DNA of 36,673 bases, taken from contig CARQVR010000007.1 in the NCBI GenBank assembly GCA_949051815.1, positions 40,099 to 76,771 of the forward strand. The letters run 5' to 3'. The position numbers and the translations under genes are program-made. The DNA comes from an uncultured Lachnospiraceae bacterium. GTDB taxonomy: Bacteria > Bacillota > Clostridia > Lachnospirales > Lachnospiraceae. Below are positions 17,948 through 26,084 of this stretch, one piece after another (within the stretch, counting starts at the first letter, position 1; every line of letters starts with the position of its first letter). Below the pieces are notes generated by a model. The model saw only the letters and a list, made by a program, of their open reading frames with translations, did no database searches and was not told the DNA's origin.

Positions 17948-18031
17948 GTGAAGGAAAACGCTAAGCTCGAAAGAACCTCGCTAAGTGTTTTCAGGCTTCA
18001 CACAAGAGAATGCCAAAGAGCGGCATTCTCT
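17948..18031 (+). other. Paired intergenic hairpins between glyA and hom
   Basis: The first stem-loop (17948-18001) pairs GTGAAG with CTTCAC and has inner AAAAC.CT pairings. The second (18005-18031) is a perfect 10-bp stem AGAGAATGCC/GGCATTCTCT. Neither has a U-run. Its core GAGAATGC/GCATTCTC recurs at 24190-24208. Confidence 0.5.
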
Positions 18032-18082
18032 GCATGACAAATGGGAAAATTGCAGTAAACTGCTCAGACATGGAGGATAACA

Positions 18083-19288
18083 ATGATTCAAATAGCGGTT
18101 TTGGGATACGGCACCGTGGGCAGCGGCGTCGTGGAAGTGATTGAGACGAATAAGACGGACATCAATAAAAAAGCGGCGGAGGATCTGTCGGTTAAATATA
18201 TTCTTGACTTGCGGGATTTTCCGGGAGATCCTTACGAGAGTAAGGTAGTGCATGATTACAGTGTGATTCTGAACGATCCGGAGGTAAAAATCATTTGTGA
18301 GACTATGGGCGGTACGAAGCCGGCTTATGATTTTACGAAACAGGCGCTGCTTTTGGGGAAGAGCGTGTGTACATCCAACAAGGAGCTTGTCGCAGCACAC
18401 GGGCCGGAACTCATAAAAATCGCTAAGGAGAATCACTGCAACTATCTCTTTGAGGCCAGTGTGGGCGGGGGCATCCCGATTATCCGACCGATCAACTATT
18501 CCCTGACGGCGGAGCATATCGACAGCATCACGGGAATCTTAAACGGAACGACCAACTACATTCTGACCAAGATGGACAGGGAGGGCGCTGATTTTGAGGA
18601 TGTTCTGAAAGAGGCGCAGGAGAAGGGCTACGCGGAGAGAAATCCCGAGGCCGATGTGGAAGGCTATGACGCCTGCCGCAAGATCGCCATTCTCTCGTCT
18701 CTTATGTCCGGCAGGAATGTGAGTTACGAGGATATTTATACAGAGGGAATCACGAAAATTACTTCGGCTGATTTCAAGTATGCGAAACAGATGAATAAGT
18801 CCATCAAACTGCTGGCTCTCAGCAGAGATACGCAGGACGGCTTTTTTGCCATGGTTGCCCCTTTCCTGATTTCAAGGGAGCATCCGCTTTACAGTGTAAA
18901 CGATGTGTTTAACGCGGTTTATGTGCACGGAAATATGCTGGGAGATTCCATGTATTACGGCCGCGGGGCGGGCAAATTGCCGACGGCCAGCGCGGTGGTT
19001 TCCGACGTGGTGGACTGCGCGAGACATCAGGGCAAAACCATCATGTGCTTCTGGGATGAGGAAAAGGTGGAAGTCGCGGACGTGACGAGCGCGAGGAGAA
19101 AATTCTTTGTCCGGATAGCGGCGGACCAGCGGGAGGCGGCGATGGCAGTCTTTGGCGCGATGGCGGAAGTGAATGTAGGGCTGATGAAGGAATTTGGCTT
19201 TATGACACAGGAGATGACCGAGAAAGAATTTAATGAGAAGATAGAAAAAACAGGCGGATGCATCAACAGAATCCGGATCATGGCGTAG
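18083..19288 (+). CDS. hom: Homoserine dehydrogenase
   Basis: 401 residues. The NAD(P)-binding Rossmann motif GYGTVGSG is at 8-15. GGTKPAYDF and SNKELVAAHG follow, then the substrate-site segment EASVGGGIPIIRPI and GILNGTTNYILTKM near 155-168. The C-terminal 60-70 residues look like a short ACT-type regulatory region. It reduces aspartate semialdehyde to homoserine, the branch point to threonine and methionine. An excellent GGAGG lies upstream of the ATG. The aspartate kinase gene begins 14 bases after its stop, so the two are almost certainly one operon. Confidence 0.96.
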   Translation: MIQIAVLGYGTVGSGVVEVIETNKTDINKKAAEDLSVKYILDLRDFPGDPYESKVVHDYSVILNDPEVKIICETMGGTKPAYDFTKQALLLGKSVCTSNKELVAAHGPELIKIAKENHCNYLFEASVGGGIPIIRPINYSLTAEHIDSITGILNGTTNYILTKMDREGADFEDVLKEAQEKGYAERNPEADVEGYDACRKIAILSSLMSGRNVSYEDIYTEGITKITSADFKYAKQMNKSIKLLALSRDTQDGFFAMVAPFLISREHPLYSVNDVFNAVYVHGNMLGDSMYYGRGAGKLPTASAVVSDVVDCARHQGKTIMCFWDEEKVEVADVTSARRKFFVRIAADQREAAMAVFGAMAEVNVGLMKEFGFMTQEMTEKEFNEKIEKTGGCINRIRIMA

Positions 19289-19302
19289 CAGGGGGAAAGG
19301 AC

Positions 19303-20622
19303 ATGAATAAGGTAGTTAAATTTGGCGGCAGCTCTCTGGCGAGCGCGGAGCAGTTTAAAAAGGTGGGCGCGATTATCCGCGCGGACAAGGAACGCAAATT
19401 TGTGGTGCCCTCTGCGCCCGGTAAGAGGTCGTCAGATGACACGAAGGTTACGGATATGCTGTACGCCTGCTATGAGCTTGCGGAGAAGGGACAGGATTTT
19501 ACCGGACAGATGCAGGCGATCAGGGACAGATATCAGGAAATCATAGACGGACTGGGCCTGAAACTTTCTCTGGATAAGGAGTTTAAAGGCATCGAAAAGA
19601 ACTTTAAGGAAAAGGCAGGATCCGACTATGCGGCTTCCCGCGGCGAATATTTGAACGGCATTATTATGGCGCAGTATCTGGGTTATGAGTTCGTGGACGC
19701 GGCGACGGTAATCCGCTTTAAGGCGGACGGAGAGCATGACGCGGAGCTGACAAACCAGTTGCTAAAGGAGCGGCTTGCAGGCGTGGAGTCTGCTGTGATT
19801 CCCGGCTTTTACGGCGCTTATGAGGACGGAAGGGTAAAGACCTTTTCCAGAGGCGGTTCCGATATCACAGGCTCCATTGTAGCGAGGGCGATCAAGGCGA
19901 ATGTCTACGAGAACTGGACGGACGTTTCGGGTGTGCTTGTGGCTGACCCCAGGATTATTTATAAGCCAGAGGGTGTGGAGACGATTACATACAGGGAACT
20001 GCGGGAGCTTGCCTACATGGGATTTTCGGTTCTGCACGAGGACGCTATTTTTCCGGTCAGGAGCGAGGGGATTCCGATCAACATCCGAAACACCAACGCG
20101 CCGGAGGACAACGGCACATGGATCGTGGAGAGCACCTGTCAGAAGTCAAAGTATGTGATTACCGGTATTGCGGGAAAGAAAGGATTTTGCGCGGTCAATA
20201 TAGAGAAGGAAATGATGAACTCGGAGATTGGTTTCGGGCGCAAGGTGCTGCAGGCCTTTGAGGAGAATGAGATTTCCTTTGAGCATGTGCCTTCCGGTAT
20301 CGACACCATGACGGTGTTTGTGCATCAGGACGAGTTTATGCACAAGGAGCAGAAAGTGGTTTCCGGCATTCACAGGCTGGCGGATCCGGATTCCATCGAC
20401 ATAGAGGCGGATCTGGCTCTGATAGCGGTGGTGGGACGCGGCATGAAATCCACCAGAGGCACGGCGGGAAGGATCTTTTCCGCGCTGGCGCACGCAAACG
20501 TCAATGTCAAGATGATTGATCAGGGTTCCAGCGAGCTGAATATTATTATCGGCGTGGCCAATGCCGATTTTGAGACGGCGATCAAGGCGATTTATGATAT
20601 TTTTGTGATTTCTCAGATTTAA
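19303..20622 (+). CDS. lysC: Aspartate kinase
   Basis: 439 residues from the ATG at 19303, chosen over the upstream ATG at 19258 because GGGGGAAAGGA precedes it and the protein then begins MNKVVKFGGSSLA, the family's N-terminal nucleotide-binding motif. The kinase domain covers about 1-290 (FSRGGSDITGS near 180, WTDVSGVLVADPRI near 205). Two ACT domains fill about 300-439 (ITGIAGKKGFCAVNIE and VVGRGMKSTRGTAGRIFSAL), which normally bind lysine or threonine for feedback control. It phosphorylates aspartate, the first step towards lysine, threonine and methionine. It lies 14 bases after hom. Which feedback class it belongs to is not clear from sequence alone. Confidence 0.95.
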   Translation: MNKVVKFGGSSLASAEQFKKVGAIIRADKERKFVVPSAPGKRSSDDTKVTDMLYACYELAEKGQDFTGQMQAIRDRYQEIIDGLGLKLSLDKEFKGIEKNFKEKAGSDYAASRGEYLNGIIMAQYLGYEFVDAATVIRFKADGEHDAELTNQLLKERLAGVESAVIPGFYGAYEDGRVKTFSRGGSDITGSIVARAIKANVYENWTDVSGVLVADPRIIYKPEGVETITYRELRELAYMGFSVLHEDAIFPVRSEGIPINIRNTNAPEDNGTWIVESTCQKSKYVITGIAGKKGFCAVNIEKEMMNSEIGFGRKVLQAFEENEISFEHVPSGIDTMTVFVHQDEFMHKEQKVVSGIHRLADPDSIDIEADLALIAVVGRGMKSTRGTAGRIFSALAHANVNVKMIDQGSSELNIIIGVANADFETAIKAIYDIFVISQI

Positions 20623-20650
20623 AAGGTTCAAATATAGCGGAGTGTATCTT

Positions 20651-20688
20651 AAAAAGGACAAAAAAATTGTTTATTTTTTGTCCTTTTT
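20651..20688. terminator. Intrinsic terminator after the hom-lysC operon
   Basis: AAAAAGGACAAAAAA pairs perfectly with TTTTTTGTCCTTTTT around a short loop and supplies its own U-run. It probably works in both directions. Confidence 0.9.
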
Positions 20689-20759
20689 GTGCTAATATAA
20701 CAGATATATTGTACAAATAGCATAAATAAATTTGGATTTCAATGATTTTGGAGGGCACA

Positions 20760-22712
20760 ATGGCAAATAAACCGTTAGAGTCGCTGGTATATACCAATGA
20801 CAATTGCGTGGGGTGCAATAAGTGCATATCCGCATGTCCGGTACTGACGGCAAACCGCGCGGCAGAGGAAAAAGGGAAAAATAAGATTCTTGTGGACGGC
20901 AGCCAGTGCATCAGCTGCGGCGCCTGCTTTGATGCCTGCGCACACAATGCGAGAAGCTATAACGACGACACGGAGCGTTTCTTTGAGGACTTAAAGAAGG
21001 GAGAAAAGATTTCCCTTCTGCTTGCTCCCGCTTTTCTGGCGAACTATCCGAAGGAATATGCTTCGGTTTTAGGCGGTCTTAAAAAGCTCGGCGTCAACCG
21101 CATTATCAGCATCAGTTTTGGCGCGGATATCACCACATGGGGATATGTCAAGTACATAACGGAGCATAATTTTAAGGGCGGCATTTCGCAGCCCTGTCCC
21201 GCGGTGGTGGGGTACATAGAAAAGTTTCTTCCGGAGCTGATTCCCAGTCTGATGCCGGTGCATTCCCCGATGATGTGCGGCGCGATCTATGTGAAGAAGT
21301 ATATGAAGGTGCCGGACAAGCTTGCCTTTATCAGTCCGTGCATTGCGAAGAAGAATGAAATCGACGATCCGAACTGCGGCGGCTACGTTTCGTACAACGT
21401 GACCTTTGACCATCTGATGAAGTATGTGAGGGAACACGGTATTTCCGGCCCTGCGGTGACCGATGAGATCGAGTACGGTCTCGGCTCCATTTATCCCATG
21501 CCCGGCGGCCTGAAAGAAAATGTTTACTGGTTCTGCGGCGAGGATATTTTTATCAGGCAGATTGAGGGCGAGGAGCACGCTTACAGATTCCTGTCTGACT
21601 ATAAGAGAAGAGTACTGGGAAATAAAGAGCTGCCGTTTATGGTGGATGCGTTAAATTGCGCGAAGGGCTGTATTTACGGGCCGGGCGTGGAGGAGGAGAA
21701 GACGAAGTCTGACGACACCCTCTATGAATTACAGAAGATCAGAGAGGCCAGCAAGAAGAATGATAAGAGACACGCATTCAGCAGGAGCCTGACGCCGAAA
21801 CAGAGACTGGCGAAATTCAACAAGCAGTTTGCGGCACTGGATATCAATGATTTTATCAGACATTACACAGATAAATCTTCGATGGTGACGGCGAGGAAGC
21901 CAAGCGCCTCCGAGCTTGAGGAGATTTATGTATCCATGGATAAGCGAACGGATGCGGAACGCAGCATAGACTGCTCTGCCTGCGGATACGACACCTGTAA
22001 GAAGATGGCTACTGCGATTCATAACGACTGCAATAACATCTATAACTGTATTCAGTTTGTAAAGAGCGAGGTGGAGAAAGAAGGCGAGATCGCGAGGACG
22101 ATGGCTTTCGAAGTGGAGCAGAAAAACGCTGAGTTACAGGAGAAAAATGAAAAAATTGCCGGACTGATCGCCGAAGTGCAGGTGGATTTTGACAGTCTGG
22201 ATATCTCTATCAGCGAAATGTCCGAGGGCAATAACAGCAATGCGGAGGAGAGCACGGGGATCTCGGCTTCCATGAGCGATGTGGTGAGCTTCTGCGATCA
22301 GTTGAATGAGGCGCTCGGAAAGATACAGAGCCTGCTTGGCAGACTGGAAGAAAACAATGAGGAAATCACGAATGTGGCGGAAGAGACGAATCTTCTTGCG
22401 CTGAACGCGAGCATTGAGGCGGCCAGAGCCGGGGAGTCCGGAAGAGGCTTTGCCATCATTGCCGAAAATATTAAAAAGCTGGCAGACTCATCCAAGGACA
22501 CGGCCAGCGATTCAGACGCGAACAAAGAACAGATCCAGACGGCCATTTCCGAGCTTCTGTCAGATGCGAAGAAGCTGATCAGCGTTATTGACGGCGTGAA
22601 TCTGCGTGTCACGAATCTGGCGGCTTCCACGGAGGAGATTGCGGCGTCGGCAGATATGGTGAGTACGATTTCGGGTGACCTCAAAGAGAAGCTGGCACAG
22701 TTAAACAGTTAA
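20760..22712 (+). CDS. Ferredoxin / [FeFe]-hydrogenase-like / MCP-signalling fusion protein (redox or H2 sensor)
   Basis: 650 residues from the ATG at 20760 (GGAGGG five bases upstream; an earlier in-frame ATG at 20742 overlaps that site's leader). Residues 16-62 hold two [4Fe-4S] motifs (CVGCNKCISACP and CISCGACFDACA). Residues about 80-330 are an [FeFe]-hydrogenase-like H-domain with its four H-cluster-type cysteines in the variant motifs SQPCPAVV, SPCIAKKNE and NCAKGCIYGPG. Residues about 410-445 are a four-cysteine Fe-S domain (DCSACGYDTC). A coiled coil follows, then a methyl-accepting-chemotaxis signalling hairpin (EETNLLALNASIEAARAGE). There is no membrane span, so it is cytoplasmic. 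The variant H-motifs and signalling tail suggest a sensor related to group C/D or HsfB-like proteins rather than a metabolic hydrogenase. It has its own promoter region and terminator. Confidence 0.9.
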   Translation: MANKPLESLVYTNDNCVGCNKCISACPVLTANRAAEEKGKNKILVDGSQCISCGACFDACAHNARSYNDDTERFFEDLKKGEKISLLLAPAFLANYPKEYASVLGGLKKLGVNRIISISFGADITTWGYVKYITEHNFKGGISQPCPAVVGYIEKFLPELIPSLMPVHSPMMCGAIYVKKYMKVPDKLAFISPCIAKKNEIDDPNCGGYVSYNVTFDHLMKYVREHGISGPAVTDEIEYGLGSIYPMPGGLKENVYWFCGEDIFIRQIEGEEHAYRFLSDYKRRVLGNKELPFMVDALNCAKGCIYGPGVEEEKTKSDDTLYELQKIREASKKNDKRHAFSRSLTPKQRLAKFNKQFAALDINDFIRHYTDKSSMVTARKPSASELEEIYVSMDKRTDAERSIDCSACGYDTCKKMATAIHNDCNNIYNCIQFVKSEVEKEGEIARTMAFEVEQKNAELQEKNEKIAGLIAEVQVDFDSLDISISEMSEGNNSNAEESTGISASMSDVVSFCDQLNEALGKIQSLLGRLEENNEEITNVAEETNLLALNASIEAARAGESGRGFAIIAENIKKLADSSKDTASDSDANKEQIQTAISELLSDAKKLISVIDGVNLRVTNLAASTEEIAASADMVSTISGDLKEKLAQLNS

Positions 22713-22741
22713 ATACGGGAAGGAAGACGAGATATAAAAAG

Positions 22742-22772
22742 GACCGGCGCATGGACACGCCGGTCTTTCTTT
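22742..22772 (+). terminator. Intrinsic terminator after the hydrogenase-MCP gene
   Basis: GACCGGCG pairs with CGCCGGTC around eight bases, followed by TTTCTTT. A second hairpin, AAACCGGA/TCCGGTTT (22776-22803), adjoins it and may serve the convergent LUD gene. Confidence 0.85.
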
Positions 22773-22809
22773 GCGGGAAACCGGAAGGCAGTTCGCTCCG
22801 GTTTGTACA

Positions 22810-23445
22810 TTAATAACCAAGCTCTTCCCCGACAAGATAGACCTTGATACGGCCGGGATGCATACTGCGTCTTGTCACGACAACCTGACAGCAGAAACAT
22901 TCCGGGGAAAGGCAGTCGTGGCAGACGCCGGCTGCGGCGCAGGGGAGATTTCGCTCCAGACGAATCGCATTGGCGGGAGAGGCCGTGTTTCTGACTCTTG
23001 CCACGCCGCTTTCTGTATCGGGAACTACCTTATTCATGCCGGCGACGACGATGACATTGGAGGGACCCTGGATCAGACAGGCTACGCGGTTGCCGTTGCC
23101 GTCGATATTGATCAGCTGGCCGTCCAGCGTGATGGCGTTCGTACTCATAAGAAAATAGTCGGCAAGAACGGTTCTTCCGTAGATCTGCCGGGATTCTTCC
23201 GGTGTTTTCGCGGCGCTCCGGTCCAGCAGCTCATAGGAGCCGCCGTGGATCGCGTCTATCAGGCCGCACTCTTTCAGGGTTTCGCTGCCGCCCCAGCCGA
23301 TGATGGCGCCCGAAGGCATGGCACCGAGAATCGCCTTGACGCAGGCTGCCGATGTATCAAAGTAATAGCCTTCCATATTTCTTTTTTCCAGATTTTTAAT
23401 AATGGTTTCCGCCTGTCTGGCCAGCGCAGTTTTTTTTGGTGACAT
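22810..23445 (-). CDS. LUD-domain (lactate-utilisation-type) protein
   Basis: 211 residues matching the LUD/DUF162 fold: IIGWGGSETLKECGL near 48-62, ADYFLMSTNAITLDGQLINID near 95-115 and GPSNVIVVAGMNKVV near 127-141. The C-terminal part ends in a cysteine-rich segment (CAAAGVCHDC then CFCC), which could bind metal or Fe-S. The family includes LutC/YkgG-type subunits of lactate oxidation, but many clostridial single-gene members have no known substrate, and no lutA or lutB lies nearby. GGAGG sits eight bases before the ATG. It is convergent with the hydrogenase-MCP gene. A 223-codon ORF on the opposite strand is its shadow. Confidence 0.87.
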   Translation of the reverse strand: MSPKKTALARQAETIIKNLEKRNMEGYYFDTSAACVKAILGAMPSGAIIGWGGSETLKECGLIDAIHGGSYELLDRSAAKTPEESRQIYGRTVLADYFLMSTNAITLDGQLINIDGNGNRVACLIQGPSNVIVVAGMNKVVPDTESGVARVRNTASPANAIRLERNLPCAAAGVCHDCLSPECFCCQVVVTRRSMHPGRIKVYLVGEELGY

Positions 23446-23737
23446 TTGTATTTCCTCCGTACCATACGATATGTTTTGTAATGCTTTTCAACCATTGTAT
23501 CACTGTACCCCGGAGTGGTGCAAGCAGGGAATTAGTATCATAAGACTACTGCACCAGATCGTCAGTGATGCATACGAAACCGGGTGCGGATGTGAATGGG
23601 GATTGCCATGCGGCATTTGCAATTCCCGTTTCAGGGATTAAATTAACTGTTAATTTACATAAATATATAATATAATGAGAAAACAACAGACGATATAAAG
23701 GGAAGAGAAAAAACTTTAAAAAATTTCAAAAAATGTG
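23446..23737. other. Intergenic stretch without a gene
   Basis: It carries the upstream region of the minus-strand LUD gene. A hairpin GGGGATTGC/GCAATTCCC lies at 23598-23627. From about 23640 it becomes AT-rich, leading into the promoter at 23738. I see no supported ORF. Confidence 0.5.
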
Positions 23738-23765
23738 TTGACAAATCAGTGCGAAGTGCTATAAT
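23738..23765 (+). promoter_or_regulatory. Strong sigma-A promoter (TTGACA-16-TATAAT) of the orphan RNA locus
   Basis: TTGACA at 23738-23743 and TATAAT at 23760-23765 are both perfect, with a 16-base spacer and an A/T-rich upstream element. GAAGTG (23753-23758) and CACTTC (23781-23786) form an inverted repeat straddling the -10 and the presumed start site, a possible operator. Confidence 0.8.
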
Positions 23766-23771
23766 AAACTC

Positions 23772-24152
23772 ATAAAGAAACACTTCACATAGATAAACTA
23801 AAAGAAAGGGAGGTACGGTCCACCAAAAACTTAAAGTAACACATCAGAGAAGTACAAGTGAATAGGAGGCCACTAAAAGACGAGCGGAATCGAGTACATG
23901 GTAAAGGATGGCGAATCAGAAAACGAGTCCCGGGAAAGCTCCCACAGAAGGGGAAGAGAGAACGGATAACAGAGACGAGAAGAGATCCGAGGGGAGAGAG
24001 GGAACAGGACGCCACAGTATCAGGGATACGAGAGAAGAGATGGAAAGAGGACGTGAGGGAAAAGACGGAGGTAAAGGCCATTGGACAATGAGTTTTAGAA
24101 ACGGGTATTGATTCCTTAGAGAATGAATACCCGTTTCGCATTGTCTTTTTTT
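23772..24152 (+). ncRNA. Candidate orphan purine-rich noncoding RNA, about 380 nt
   Basis: A perfect promoter upstream and a very strong terminator downstream define one transcription unit with no convincing protein. The body is strongly purine-rich: 47 of the 60 bases 24001-24060 are A or G. It contains two perfect Shine-Dalgarno-like motifs (GGGAGGT at 23808 and AGGAGG at 23864) with no ATG at a usable distance, and small stems such as AGTG/CACT around the second. I do not see the conserved cores of tmRNA, RNase P RNA, 6S RNA or SRP RNA. Two overlapping ORFs (from a GTG at 23858, 77 codons, and an ATG at 23908, 67 codons) are highly charged and lack properly spaced binding sites. A small-protein mRNA is the main alternative. 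Confidence 0.5.
24084..24152 (+). terminator. Very strong intrinsic terminator of the orphan RNA
   Basis: GACAATG pairs with CATTGTC and GAAACGGGTATT with AATACCCGTTTC in one long stem, followed directly by seven T residues. Confidence 0.92.
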
Positions 24153-24398
24153 ATTTTATTGGAAATTGTGACAGTGCAAACCATTCAAGGAGAATGCAAA
24201 GCATTCTCTGAATCGTCTCTGTCTGGCGACGATTTTTTATTTTCTTATGGGAATCTTAATAAAATCGGGGTGGCTTTTCCACTAAAAATGGGTTATAGTA
24301 TACTTATGCATACTATATCTTGTATGCGGTGGAGTTTAAGGGTCTGTTATATAGAAAGCGACGGATAAAAGATATCAGAAAGGACATGGTTACAGCCG
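24153..24398 (+). other. Control region upstream of the GH3 gene, with paired hairpins
   Basis: There is no gene here. A hairpin GAGAATGC/GCATTCTC (24190-24208) is followed by AATCGTC/GACGATT (24211-24234) with a T-run, possibly a second terminator or a REP-like repeat. Further down is a perfect 8-bp inverted repeat (24295-24318). A purine stretch AGAAAGGA lies about 15 bases before the GH3 ATG. Confidence 0.5.
24295..24318. promoter_or_regulatory. Perfect inverted repeat, candidate PadR-type operator upstream of the GH3 gene
   Basis: TATAGTAT and ATACTATA are separated by eight bases. The AGTAT/ATACT half-sites recur at the padR promoter (26083-26107), about 1.8 kb downstream. Confidence 0.45.
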
Positions 24399-25895
24399 AT
24401 GGGAAAGCTGCATAAGAGAAGAAAGGGATATTCGGACGAGGAGCTGGATGAAGAAGAAGCGGATTTTGAGGATGAAGAAGGGGAAGAAGACGAGATAGAG
24501 GAAGAAGATGACGAAGAGGAAGAAGATGACGAAGACGAAGAAGATGACGAGGACGACGAGATAGATGACGAGGACGAAGAGTACGACGAGGAGGAGGAAC
24601 GCCGCGCGTACAGGCGCAGGCGCAGGATCCGCAATCAGATTATAGTTTATCTTGTGATCTTTTTTGTGGCGGCCGGGATTGTCGGGGGCGGCATTGCGGT
24701 CGGAAGAAAGGCGGCTTCTTTTGTAAAACAGAAGAAACAGGAGGCGGCGGAAGAAAAGGCGAAGGAAGAGGCGGCGGAGCAGCAGGAGCCGGAGGAAGAA
24801 ATGGTTATTGATACGCCTGAACCGGTGGAGGAAGAACCGGAGGAGGAAGATATTCTGGGAGAGCTGGCAGAGTCTTATTATTCTGAGATGTCTGTTGAGA
24901 ATAAGGTGGCGGGCCTTTTCATGGTGACGCCGGAGTCGATCACGGGAGTAAAAACAGCCACGCAGGCAGGTGACGGCACGCAGGAGGCGCTGAACCAGTA
25001 CGCGGTGGGCGGCCTGATTTACTTCGGACAGAACATACTGGATAAAGAGCAGATCACGAAGATGCTTTCAAATACGGCGTCCATGAGCAATTACCCGATT
25101 TTTCTCGCTGTGGATGAGGAGGGCGGTGAAGTCAGCAGGGTCGCCAACAGCAAGGTAGAGGTGACGAAGGTGGAAGACATGGCAGCAATCGGCGCGGGAG
25201 GCGATGCTTCTCTGGCGGCCGATGCCGGGACAACCATCGGTTCTTATCTGAATGAGATCGGCTTTAACGTGGATTTTGCGCCGGTTGCGGATGTGGCGGG
25301 AGAAGGCAGTGCGCTGGGCAGCCGCTCTTTTGGCTCCGATCCACAGGCGGTAGGCGATATGGTAAGCAATGCGGTAGGCGGTATAGAGGGAACGGGTGTG
25401 AGCGCCTGTTTGAAGCATTTCCCGGGGCTTGGGAGCACTTCGGAGGATACCCATGACGGAAGGGTGGAGATTACGAAGTCGCTGGACGAGATGCGGGCTT
25501 CGGATTTCGTACCTTTTTCCGCAGGCATAGAGGCGGGGGCGGATTTCGTGATGGTGAGTCATGCCACGGCGCCTGCGCTGGATGAGGACAATGTGCCAAG
25601 TTCCCTGTCGAAGAAGGTGATTACCGATATTCTGCGGGGGGAGCTTGGGTTTGAAGGCATAGTTATTACGGATGCGCTGGATATGACGGCGATTACGGAT
25701 TACTATACGCCAGAGGAGGCGGCGGTGATGGCGCTGGAGGCCGGTGCGGATATGCTGCTTATGCCGGAGGACTTTGAGAAAGCGTACAACGCGGTGCTCG
25801 CCGCGGTGCAGGACGGGACGATATCGGAGGAGCGGATCAACGAGTCTCTGGATCGGATTTACCGGGTGAAGTGCGCGGGAAAACTGGAAAATTAA
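24399..25895 (+). CDS. Membrane-anchored glycoside hydrolase family 3 protein (NagZ-like)
   Basis: 498 residues. Residues about 8-65 are a nearly uninterrupted Asp/Glu tract, then a basic RRRRRIRN stop, then one membrane span (about 78-100), so the acidic tail is cytoplasmic and the enzyme extracellular. A Lys/Glu linker follows. The catalytic domain (about 155-498) is GH3, beta-N-acetylhexosaminidase type: LAVDEEGGEVSRV near 238, CLKHFPGLGSTSEDTHDGR near 338, MVSHATAPALD near 383, and ITDALDMTAI near 425, whose Asp is the usual nucleophile. The His in the DTHDG loop is the expected acid/base in NagZ-type enzymes. It probably removes GlcNAc from peptidoglycan or glycans at the cell surface. 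It is apparently a single-gene unit. Confidence 0.92.
   Translation: MGKLHKRRKGYSDEELDEEEADFEDEEGEEDEIEEEDDEEEEDDEDEEDDEDDEIDDEDEEYDEEEERRAYRRRRRIRNQIIVYLVIFFVAAGIVGGGIAVGRKAASFVKQKKQEAAEEKAKEEAAEQQEPEEEMVIDTPEPVEEEPEEEDILGELAESYYSEMSVENKVAGLFMVTPESITGVKTATQAGDGTQEALNQYAVGGLIYFGQNILDKEQITKMLSNTASMSNYPIFLAVDEEGGEVSRVANSKVEVTKVEDMAAIGAGGDASLAADAGTTIGSYLNEIGFNVDFAPVADVAGEGSALGSRSFGSDPQAVGDMVSNAVGGIEGTGVSACLKHFPGLGSTSEDTHDGRVEITKSLDEMRASDFVPFSAGIEAGADFVMVSHATAPALDEDNVPSSLSKKVITDILRGELGFEGIVITDALDMTAITDYYTPEEAAVMALEAGADMLLMPEDFEKAYNAVLAAVQDGTISEERINESLDRIYRVKCAGKLEN
24436..24600 (+). repeat. GAA/GAC/GAG triplet-rich low-complexity tract encoding an Asp/Glu run
   Basis: The codons for residues about 13-67 of the GH3 protein are almost all Asp or Glu, in an irregular repetition of GAAGATGACGA-like units. 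It may be a slippage-prone site; changes in triplets keep the frame. Confidence 0.8.
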
Positions 25896-25917
25896 AGACA
25901 GACAGATACATGAGATA

Positions 25918-25960
25918 GGGCGGGAGCGTTGCATGGGGCGGCGTTTCCGCTCTTTTTTCC
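25918..25960 (+). terminator. Probable terminator after the GH3 gene
   Basis: GCGGGAGCG pairs, with two G-U pairs, with CGTTTCCGC, followed by TCTTTTTT. A short ORF over it (25933-26187) is not supported. Confidence 0.6.
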
Positions 25961-26055
25961 TGCAGCGCTTTTGTTACTTTTTAAACTGTGCCATACATTT
26001 GCCGCATGGCGTCGGAGCATTTTTTCCGGCTGGCGGCACGGGTCTTCCCGGGATG

Positions 26056-26084
26056 TTGACTTTGCCTGATTCTGGTTTTATAAT
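26056..26084 (+). promoter_or_regulatory. padR promoter (TTGACT-17-TATAAT)
   Basis: A near-consensus promoter about 95 bases before the padR start. The inverted repeat at 26083-26107 begins at its -10, as expected for autoregulation. Confidence 0.8.

Noticed and set aside
22771..23442. 223-codon plus-strand ORF
   Set aside because: Antisense shadow of the LUD-domain gene, which has clear family motifs and a good ribosome binding site.
23772..24152. tmRNA, RNase P RNA, 6S RNA or SRP RNA
   Set aside because: None of their conserved core sequences is visible in this purine-rich transcript.
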